Positions 25,789 through 32,437 of a stretch of DNA of 64,000 bases are shown in pieces; position 1 is the stretch's first letter, and each line of letters begins with the position of its first letter. A program made the position numbers and the translations under genes. The stretch is from Kitasatospora azatica KCTC 9699 (GTDB taxonomy: Bacteria; Actinomycetota; Actinomycetes; Streptomycetales; Streptomycetaceae), in assembly GCF_000744785.1 (NCBI RefSeq), contig NZ_JQMO01000003.1, positions 3,162,001 through 3,226,000 on the forward strand, in the 5' to 3' direction. The notes beneath the pieces are model-generated. The model had not been told where the DNA came from. It worked only from the letters and a program-made list of their open reading frames with translations, and ran no database searches.

Positions 25789-26487
25789 ATGAGCGACAGC
25801 ACTCCCTTGGGAGACTTCCTCAGAGCACGGCGCGAAGCCCTCAAGCCGCAGGACGTCGGCCTGCCGGAGCACGGGCGCAGGCGGGTGCCGGGCCTGCGCC
25901 GCGAGGAGGTCGCCGTGCTCGCGGGCGTGAGCTCCGACTATTACATGCGTCTGGAACAGGGCCGGGAGACCGGGCCCTCGCCCCAGGTGATCGACGCGAT
26001 CGCCGCCGCGCTCCAGCTCGACGACGAGGCGCACGACCACCTGCGCAGACTCACCCGTGCGACTCAGGAGCGCCGCAGTGTCCCCGCGGGTCACGACAGG
26101 GTCAGCCCCCAGCTTCTGCAGCTGATCGACAGCTGGCCCGACACCCCCGCCTTCATCCTGAGCCCGGCCCTGGACGTCCTGGCGTACAACGCGCTCGCCG
26201 CAGTCCTGCACAGCGGATTCCAGCGGTTCGACAACCTGGCCCGCATGGCCTTCCTGGACCCCGCCGGGCGTACCTTCTACCAGGACTGGGACAGGGCCGC
26301 GAACTCGTGCGCGGCCGAGCTGCGCGCGGCCTACGGATACACCCCCGACTCCCCGCGGATCACCGAAGTCGTCGACACGCTCCGCGCGAAGAGCCCCGAA
26401 TTCGCCGAACTCCGGTCCCGCATCGGCCGAGGGGCACCCGTACACATGGTGCGGGAGGAATTCGGCCGGGCTCTCAGCGAGATCTGA
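25789..26487 (+). CDS. XRE family regulator with MmyB-like domain, C-terminus truncated
   Basis: The 232-aa product starts at ATG 25789 behind GAAGG. The helix-turn-helix is typical of the Streptomyces XRE/MmyB group: LGDFLRARREALKPQDVGLP, VPGLRREEVAVLAGVSSDYY, RLEQGRETGPSPQVIDAIAAAL. The ligand-binding part begins LLQLIDSWPDTPAFILSPALDVLAYN. Family members continue about 50 residues further, with a segment like HPVVGELxLxYE. Here the sequence diverges after ELRSRI and stops. The next recognisable DNA is the 3' half of an unrelated amidohydrolase, so a deletion or rearrangement probably cut this gene. It may still bind DNA. Confidence 0.75.
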   Translation: MSDSTPLGDFLRARREALKPQDVGLPEHGRRRVPGLRREEVAVLAGVSSDYYMRLEQGRETGPSPQVIDAIAAALQLDDEAHDHLRRLTRATQERRSVPAGHDRVSPQLLQLIDSWPDTPAFILSPALDVLAYNALAAVLHSGFQRFDNLARMAFLDPAGRTFYQDWDRAANSCAAELRAAYGYTPDSPRITEVVDTLRAKSPEFAELRSRIGRGAPVHMVREEFGRALSEI

Positions 26488-26570
26488 CGTCCTACAGATT
26501 CCGCGTGACCCGTCAGCCGCGCGACCGGCCTGGTCGTAGCGGCCGTTGGGATCAGGCAAGCCCGTGCACG

Positions 26571-27128
26571 ATGGGGCAGACCGGCACCACCGTGGCGCTC
26601 GCCCCCACCTCCGACGCACAGATCGGCCTGGAGACCGCGATCCCCGCCGTCGACGAGGCCCTGTCCGTCGGCATCCGCCCCGGACTGAGCATCGACGTCG
26701 AAGTCGCCCTGGCCAGCGACATGTTCACCCAGATGCGGGCCCTGCACGCCATCCAGCGGATGCGCGCCGTCAACGCCGCCTACGGCACCGACCGGCAGCC
26801 CCACCGCATCACCACCCACGACGTCCTGGACTTCGCCACCCGCCAGGGCGCCCGCACCAACGGCCTGGCCGCCGTCACCGGCTCACTCACCCCGGGCAAG
26901 AAGGCCGACCTGCTCGTCATCCAGGCCGAGGACATCAACAACATGCCGCTCAACGACCCGATCGGCACCGTCGTCCTGGGCTCCGACGCCCGCAACATCA
27001 GCGCCGTCCTCGTCAACGGCGAGCCCCGCAAGTGGCACGGCAAGGTCCTCGACGTCGACCTGTCCGCCCTGCGCGGCGAGGTCCGGGCCTCGCGCGAGTA
27101 CGTGCTGAACACCCCGGCAGCCGCCTGA
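26571..27128 (+). pseudogene. 3' fragment of an amidohydrolase (TRZ/ATZ-type deaminase) gene
   Basis: This open stretch encodes about 185 aa matching the C-terminal part of metal-dependent amidohydrolases of the chlorohydrolase/cytosine-deaminase type: ALSVGIRPGLSIDVEVALASDMFTQMR, then VLDFATRQGARTNGLAAVTGSLTPGKKADLLVI. The conserved C-terminal strand turn and the Asp-containing metal-site region remain. The N-terminal 250 or so residues, with the HxH metal ligands, are absent, and upstream is the truncated XRE gene. It cannot be a working enzyme and is best read as a remnant. Confidence 0.75.
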
Positions 27129-27145
27129 GCATCCTCCTTCGGGGT

Positions 27146-27169
27146 CTCCTGCGGCCTGGGCCGCAGGAG
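27146..27169 (+). terminator. Hairpin terminator
   Basis: Perfect 11-base arms (CTCCTGCGGCC / GGCCGCAGGAG) separated by TG, 18 bases after the amidohydrolase fragment's stop. Confidence 0.7.
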
Positions 27170-27607
27170 TTGGGCAAGGACGCCTCGGCGCGGACGGGCA
27201 TCGCAGGGTGGGCCATGTGCGGCGGTGTGCTCCTGGCAGTCTCTGCCAGTACACGCCAAGATGACGGATCGTCAATCGGAACCGGATGCCTTCACTCCTT
27301 CGAGTGGCTGGGTTCGATGTTGGTTGCCGCATCGTTTCGGATGCGATGTTCTCGGACTGCGAACTCGCGCCCCACCGCCTGCGTCATCTCCGCCAGGTCC
27401 CGGGCCATTTCCGCCTCGAGCCGATCTCCATGGGAGCCTTCCCACTGGATCGGGGCCACAGGTTCAGTGCGAACAGTGCAGCGCGAACAAGCCGGAGCGA
27501 TCGATCCACCCGGGGCTGTCGTCAGGTACGAATGTGCCCCTGGCATGCCGGATACACCCCATACGCCCTACGCATCATGCGTTCTGTGACGGAAGGGTCC
27601 TTAAGTC
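27170..27607. other. Gene-free stretch upstream of the aerolysin-like operon
   Basis: These 438 bases have noticeably lower GC than the flanks and no gene I can support. A short minus-strand frame (27292-27546) contains a helical, charged tail but lacks a ribosome site or recognisable family. The stretch probably holds the promoter of the gene at 27608, before which GGAAGGG serves as ribosome site. Its different base composition suggests acquired DNA. Confidence 0.5.
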
Positions 27608-28681
27608 ATGGCCAATACCAGTGTGAAGAACGATGTGGGCCGAGCCTATCTCGGCGATGTGTTCATGCGTCACCCGCTGACCTCGCGGAATCAGGAGGAA
27701 CTCGGCCTCGCCGCCAAGGCGGAAGCCATTCTGGCGCGGCAGCTGAATGCCCTGAAGCGGACCCCCGAGAAAGGGGGCGACCCGATCGCCCCGATCGGCT
27801 TCTGTCTGAACCAGGTGCGCTACGGCGGCTTTCCCGAAGCGGAGGTGACGGCCCAAGCCCGTGGGTGGCGCGCCTATATGAACGTGGGCGTGCCACTCGT
27901 CGAGGAGCTGAGCGACATCGAGCAGCCGCCCCCCGACCTGGTCTCCAAGCAGACGTACATCAACGGCACCGACCCGATCAAGGTGACCGCGACGGACACG
28001 GTGGAGTTCTCGATCTCCAACACCATCAGCTGGTCGCTGCAGGGCCAAGTGCAGCTCACCTTCGGGGCGAAGACCAGCGCGTCACTGCAGGAGCAGCTGC
28101 AGAAGAGCATGGCGATGAAGGGCTCGCAGAAGACCACCGTGCTCAACAGCAAGGACCGGCAGGGCGTGGACACGGAGTCCTTGACCGAATCGACCGGCAC
28201 GACCACGGCCACGGGTACCGCCACCGGCACCGGGGAGCTCTGGGGGCAGCTGATGCTCGGGATCGCCGGCTCGGTCAGCGGCTCGGTGACCACGGAGTGG
28301 AAGCACACCTCCTCGCTCAGCGTGGAAGTCAGCAGCCGGGTGGACGTGTTGGCCACGGTCCGGCGCCAGGTGAGGCAGTTCGACTATGAACTCCCCATCA
28401 CCTTCGGCGGTTACGTCGCGCTGTACTACCCCGAGCCGGTGGCGGTCAAGGAGACCCCGCCGCAGGCCAACAAACCGGGGTACGCCCAGGTGATCGCCTG
28501 GAAGCTCGGCGAGTCCGCCGACGACGGCAGCAACTTCGACATGGCCGACAAGGACCAGAACCGCAGGTTCATGCAGAAGGGGACGGCCGAGGTCGTCGCC
28601 GTCCGGGTCGGCGAGCACCGGGTGTTCCAGCCCGAGGCCCTGGACTACGCGGACCAGAAGCAGCCGTACTACAAGCGCTGA
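27608..28681 (+). CDS. Aerolysin-like (ETX/MTX2-type) beta-pore-forming protein, copy 1
   Basis: I recognise this 357-aa product only by fold pattern. It has an N-terminal mixed region (1-110), then alternating polar/hydrophobic strands (YINGTDPIKVTATD, SISNTISWSLQGQ at 117-147), a Ser/Thr/Gly-rich stretch (193-209, ESTGTTTATGTATGTG) suited to a pore-inserting hairpin, and returning strands (SLSVEVSSRVDVLATVRR, then ELPITFGGYVALYY at 261-274). This order is typical of aerolysin/epsilon-toxin family proteins, which oligomerise into membrane pores, often after proteolytic activation. There is no signal peptide, so it would act from the cytoplasm. A paralogue lies at 29868. Family assignment is an inference. 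Confidence 0.6.
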   Translation: MANTSVKNDVGRAYLGDVFMRHPLTSRNQEELGLAAKAEAILARQLNALKRTPEKGGDPIAPIGFCLNQVRYGGFPEAEVTAQARGWRAYMNVGVPLVEELSDIEQPPPDLVSKQTYINGTDPIKVTATDTVEFSISNTISWSLQGQVQLTFGAKTSASLQEQLQKSMAMKGSQKTTVLNSKDRQGVDTESLTESTGTTTATGTATGTGELWGQLMLGIAGSVSGSVTTEWKHTSSLSVEVSSRVDVLATVRRQVRQFDYELPITFGGYVALYYPEPVAVKETPPQANKPGYAQVIAWKLGESADDGSNFDMADKDQNRRFMQKGTAEVVAVRVGEHRVFQPEALDYADQKQPYYKR

Positions 28682-28700
28682 GGACTGGGAGGGGACAATC

Positions 28701-29837
28701 ATGACGTTCAAGAACATCTTCGACAGCGGCGGCGACGAGGCCGATTCCGCCAAGCAGGCCGCCGACGCGCTCAACCAGGACACCCCGGGCACCGGGCCGA
28801 TCTCGGGCCAGGTGCGCGACATGGAGAGCCAGCGGGACCCCTGGCTGGTGCGCCAGACCGCGCACGGGGCGCTCGATGTCATGGGCTTCCTCGGCCCCCT
28901 CTTCGAGAAGGTCCACAGCGCGTCCGCCGATCAGCTCACGGCCTCCCAGGACCCTGCGTCGACGACCGGCATGGCATCGTCCGCCATGAACAAGGCGTTC
29001 GGCACGATGAAGGTGGAGATCCGCCCCGAAGACCTGCCGAACGTCAGCACCGAACGGCCCAGCATGCTGCTCGCCACCGAGCTGGGGGCGTCCGAGGGCC
29101 TCGCGGTGGACCCCGCGCGGAGCACGGCGTACGTCGGAGACCAGGGCGGACAGAAACTGTCCGCGGTGGATCTCGCGACCGGCGCCAAGCGGGTGGTCGC
29201 GACCGGCCTGGGCGACATCCGCGACGTGGCGGTGGACGGCAACGGCACGGCCTACACCGCTGATTACGGCGGTGCGCGCCTGGTCGCGGTCGGCCTCGTC
29301 AGCGGCTCGTCCCCCCGCTCGGTCGCCACGGTCGCGGGCGCGTACGGCGTCGCGCTGGACGGGGCGGGCAAGGCGTACGTCGCCAACTGGGCCGGCGGGC
29401 AGCTGTTCGCGGTCGACCTGCAGACCGGGCAGTCGCAGATGATCACCGACGGCATGCCGTACGCCTCGGGAGTGGCGCTGGACGGCAACGGCAAGGTGTA
29501 CGTCGGCCAGCGGGAGGGCGGGGCCCTGTACGAGGTCACCCTGGCCGACCGGACCAAGCGCGTGCTGACCACCCTGCCCGGCGCGTGCGCCACCCGGGTG
29601 GCGCTGGACGGTGCCGGCTACGCGTACGTCGTCGACAGCAGCGGCGGGCGCCTGTTCCTGGTGAGCCTGGCCGACGGTGCGCAGCGCGTGGTGGCCACCG
29701 GCCTCGGCAGCTCCTACGGCCTCGCGCTGGACCGCGGCAACGGCCGGATCTACGTCAGCAATCGGGAAGGCCAGCTGTGGCGGCTCTCACAGCGCGCAGC
29801 CGTGGCCCTTGGCGGCATCGGCAAGGTCGTCCCGTAG
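28701..29837 (+). CDS. Beta-propeller (NHL/Vgb-like) protein with unknown N-terminal region
   Basis: The 378-aa product starts at ATG 28701 behind GGGAGGGG, 19 bases after the first aerolysin-like gene. Residues 1-120 show no known domain but mention-worthy amphipathic helices (LVRQTAHGALDVMGFLGPLFEKV). From 122 on there are six repeats of the type GxALDGxGxAYVxxxxGGxLxxVxL, which make one six-bladed beta-propeller of the SMP-30/NHL/virginiamycin-lyase kind. Propellers bind ligands or proteins or act as lyases; no catalytic residues can be assigned. No signal peptide is seen. It is sandwiched between the two paralogues and almost certainly co-transcribed with them. Confidence 0.75.
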   Translation: MTFKNIFDSGGDEADSAKQAADALNQDTPGTGPISGQVRDMESQRDPWLVRQTAHGALDVMGFLGPLFEKVHSASADQLTASQDPASTTGMASSAMNKAFGTMKVEIRPEDLPNVSTERPSMLLATELGASEGLAVDPARSTAYVGDQGGQKLSAVDLATGAKRVVATGLGDIRDVAVDGNGTAYTADYGGARLVAVGLVSGSSPRSVATVAGAYGVALDGAGKAYVANWAGGQLFAVDLQTGQSQMITDGMPYASGVALDGNGKVYVGQREGGALYEVTLADRTKRVLTTLPGACATRVALDGAGYAYVVDSSGGRLFLVSLADGAQRVVATGLGSSYGLALDRGNGRIYVSNREGQLWRLSQRAAVALGGIGKVVP

Positions 29838-29867
29838 GCCGTCCGGTCAGAGGAGGGGGCTGAGTCC

Positions 29868-30938
29868 ATGGCCAGTACCAGTGTGAAGAACGATGTGGGC
29901 CGCGCCTATCTCGGCGATGTGTTCATGCGTCACCCGCTCACTCCGCGGAATCAGGAGGAACTCGGCCTCGCCGCCAAGGCGGACGCCATTCTGGCGCGGC
30001 AGTTGAATGCCCTGAAGCGCACCACTGCGGAGGGAAAGGCGGTCGCCCCGATCGGGTTCTGTCTGAACCAGGTGCGCTACGGCGGCTTTCCCGAAGCGGA
30101 GGCGACGGCCCACGCGCGGGGGTGGCGCGCCTATATGAATGTGGGCGTGCCGCTCGTCGAGGAGCTGAGCGACATCGAGCAGCCGCCCGCCGACGTCATC
30201 TCCAAGCGGACGTACGTCAACGGCACCGACCCGATCAAGGTGACCGCGACGGACACGGTCGAGTTCGCGATCTCCAACACCATCAGCTGGTCGCTCCAAG
30301 GGGACGTGCAGCTCACCTTCGGGGCGGCCGCCGCCTCCTCGCTGGAGCAGCAACTCCAGAAGAGCATGGAGATGAAGACGTCCGGGACGACCACTGTGCT
30401 CAACAGCAAGGACGACCAGGGAGTCGACACGGCGTCCCAGACCGAATCGACCAGCACCACGACCGCCACTGGCACCGCCACCGGCACCGGGGAACTGTCG
30501 GGGCAGCTGATGCTCGGGGTCTCCGCCTCCATCGGCGGTTCCCTGACCACCGGGTGGAAGCACACCTCCTCGCTCAGCGTGGAAGTCAGCAGCCGGGTAG
30601 ACGTGTTGGCGACGGTCCGGCGCCAGGTGAGGCAGTTCGACTTCGAATTCCCCGTCACCTTCGGCGGCTATGTCGCGCTGTACTACCCCGAGCCGGTGGC
30701 GGTCAAGGAGACCCCGCCGCAGGCCAACAATCCGGGGTACGCCCAGGTGATCGCCTGGAAGCTCGGCGAATCGGCGGACGACGGCAGCAACTTCGACATG
30801 GCCGACAAGGACCAGAACCGCAGGTTCATGCAGAGGGCGACGGCCGAGGTCGTCGCCGTCCGGGTCGGCGAGCACCGGGTGTTCCAGCCCGAGGAGCTCG
30901 ACTACGCGGACCAGAAGCAGCCGTACTACAAGCGCTGA
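29868..30938 (+). CDS. Aerolysin-like (ETX/MTX2-type) beta-pore-forming protein, copy 2
   Basis: This 356-aa paralogue of the product at 27608 keeps nearly all of its sequence, including the first 24 residues and the C-terminal ADQKQPYYKR. Differences cluster at residues 52-58, in the segment before the Thr-rich loop (AAASSLEQQLQKSMEMKTS) and at 212-225. Differences there could tune partner choice in a mixed oligomer. GGAGGGGG precedes the ATG, 30 bases after the propeller gene. No signal peptide is present. As for copy 1, the pore-forming fold is inferred from the strand pattern and the Ser/Thr-rich insertion loop. Confidence 0.6.
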   Translation: MASTSVKNDVGRAYLGDVFMRHPLTPRNQEELGLAAKADAILARQLNALKRTTAEGKAVAPIGFCLNQVRYGGFPEAEATAHARGWRAYMNVGVPLVEELSDIEQPPADVISKRTYVNGTDPIKVTATDTVEFAISNTISWSLQGDVQLTFGAAAASSLEQQLQKSMEMKTSGTTTVLNSKDDQGVDTASQTESTSTTTATGTATGTGELSGQLMLGVSASIGGSLTTGWKHTSSLSVEVSSRVDVLATVRRQVRQFDFEFPVTFGGYVALYYPEPVAVKETPPQANNPGYAQVIAWKLGESADDGSNFDMADKDQNRRFMQRATAEVVAVRVGEHRVFQPEELDYADQKQPYYKR

Positions 30939-30942
30939 CGCC

Positions 30943-30961
30943 CGCCGCCGCTGCGGCGGCG
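30943..30961 (+). terminator. Short GC hairpin after the aerolysin-like operon
   Basis: Arms CGCCGCCG / CGGCGGCG with a 3-base loop, 4 bases after the stop. It is shorter than the other hairpins but well placed. Confidence 0.45.
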
Positions 30962-31033
30962 CACAAGCCAACGGAGGTCTGTGCCACCCTGAGCGGGCGT
31001 TCGGGCCGCTGGCCTTTGTGTGACTCTGTGCCA

Positions 31034-31083
31034 GAGAGCGGCTCCACCGAGAACCCCAGGTCAGGCTTCTGACCTGGGGTTTT
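31034..31083. repeat. Right copy of tRNA-3'-end direct repeat (att-like)
   Basis: GAGAGCGGCTCCA (31034-31046) differs from the tRNA-Thr 3' end (25640-25652) at one base. GAACCCCAGGTC and a hairpin follow, as after the tRNA. No tRNA body precedes it, so it looks like a duplicated attachment site or the scar of a lost tRNA. Confidence 0.6.
31054..31083. terminator. Terminator hairpin at the right repeat
   Basis: Arms CCCCAGGTCAG / CTGACCTGGGG with a GCTT loop and four T on the + strand; a near copy of the tRNA-Thr terminator. The stop codon of the minus-strand metalloprotease gene (31061) is inside it. Confidence 0.8.
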
Positions 31084-32437
31084 CTGCGTTCGCGGCGGCG
31101 TCTGCGGCGTCTGCGGCGGCTGGTGCGGGGCGGTTGGCGGCTCGGGTCAGGTGGTGCCAGATTGCCTCGGCCTGGTCTTGGGGGGTGGCCGGGGGAAGGG
31201 GGGTTTCGGCGCGGGGGCCGCGCTGGCGGTGGGCGCGGAAGTGCTTCAGGGCGCGGGCGGGGATGGTCGGGGACTGCTGGGCGTGGTACCGCTCCGGGGA
31301 CCGGCTGAAGGCCAGGGCACAGGCGGCGACCAGGGTGTCGGGCGTGGCCTGGGGGAGCGGCTGGTGGTCGAGCAATGCCCGGGCCAGGCGGTCGGCGGCG
31401 GTGTGGTGCTCGGCGGTGGGGAAGAGGCTCGCCAGGGTGCGTCCGCCGAGCCGGTCCAGCGGGCTGTTCAGCATCAGCGCGGTGAAGCGGGTGGTGTTCT
31501 TCAGAGCGGGGTAGTCGGCGAACTCGGTCTGCCAGCGGGTGCGGACGGCTTCGGCCTGGTCGCTCAGTCCGAGGACGGTGAGGGCGTCGGCGGTCAGCGA
31601 GATCCGGTCGGGGATCGGCGGGTACCCGGCGGGCGTGGCGGCGCCCGGTCGGGTCGCCGCGAAGTCGCACAGGGCGAGGGCGTACCCGGGCCCGAGTGCC
31701 AGCACACCGTAGAGATCGGCGCACGCCTCGTGCAGGACCGAGAGCCAGTACCGGGCCGCGGCGCCCTGCGGGTTGCCGCCACCGAACTCGTTCACCACCG
31801 CGGCGCGCAGCGGGTCGGCCAGTCCCAGGTCGTCCAGCACCAGGTGGCCCACCTCGTGGGCGACCACCACCGCTTCCGGCAGGTGCCCCAGCTGGAGCCA
31901 GGGCACGCCGATGACCGATACGGGCAACTCTCGTACGGCCTCACGCAGTTCGTCGCTGCGCAGCCCGGAGCCGCTCGGGTCGACGGCGTTGCCGAACGCC
32001 CAGCCGCGGGGCAGCGCGAACGGGATCCCGGTGCGGGCGAGGTGGACCAGCGGCGGTTCGACGGGGGCGGCCGGGCCGGCGGCGGCCAGGGCGGGGGCGT
32101 AGCAGGACCAGGCGAGATCGTCGGCCAGGTCGAGGAACTCGCGGGCGAAGGAGAGGTGGCGCAGGGTCAGCTTCTCCCGGAAGTAGTCCCAGATCTGGTG
32201 CAGGCCGACGATCCGGCTCTCGGTCGCCACCCAGTCCTCGACCGGATCGTCGGCGGCTTGCGCGAGCCGGTCCAGGAGCAGGGCCAGCGGGCGGGTGATC
32301 GCCAGGATCCGGGTGCGGTACTCGCGCAGTTCGCCGGTGGCCGAGCCGATCTCCTGCCAGTAGGCGAACTCGGCCCGCAGCCCGGTGACTTTGGCCGCCA
32401 GCTCGATCTGCTTGCGGCGGGCACGCGAGGCGGTCAC
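31061..32437 (-). CDS. HEVGH zinc metalloprotease-like protein
   Basis: The GTG at 32437 overlaps the stop of the upstream STAND gene (GTGA), a sign of translational coupling. The 458-aa product has a helical N-terminal half and a central metal site VVVAHEVGHLVLDD (His194, Glu195, His198), followed 39 residues on by LHEACADLYG (Glu237, Asp241), which could give the third ligand as in gluzincin-type proteases. No signal peptide or membrane segment is seen, so it is cytoplasmic. I cannot name its family. As the last gene of a CHAT/STAND operon it is a candidate effector protease. The C-terminus is Ala-rich and ends in a terminator hairpin. Confidence 0.75.
   Translation of the reverse strand: MTASRARRKQIELAAKVTGLRAEFAYWQEIGSATGELREYRTRILAITRPLALLLDRLAQAADDPVEDWVATESRIVGLHQIWDYFREKLTLRHLSFAREFLDLADDLAWSCYAPALAAAGPAAPVEPPLVHLARTGIPFALPRGWAFGNAVDPSGSGLRSDELREAVRELPVSVIGVPWLQLGHLPEAVVVAHEVGHLVLDDLGLADPLRAAVVNEFGGGNPQGAAARYWLSVLHEACADLYGVLALGPGYALALCDFAATRPGAATPAGYPPIPDRISLTADALTVLGLSDQAEAVRTRWQTEFADYPALKNTTRFTALMLNSPLDRLGGRTLASLFPTAEHHTAADRLARALLDHQPLPQATPDTLVAACALAFSRSPERYHAQQSPTIPARALKHFRAHRQRGPRAETPLPPATPQDQAEAIWHHLTRAANRPAPAAADAADAAANAENPRSEA

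Noticed and set aside
27292..27546. Minus-strand small protein of 84 aa in the gene-free stretch
   Set aside because: No ribosome site, no recognisable family, and only a short helical tail. Not enough to call a gene.
25653..31033. Integrase or excisionase for the tRNA-Thr island
   Set aside because: No tyrosine or serine recombinase motifs are visible on either strand between the repeats. The element, if real, has lost its mobility genes.
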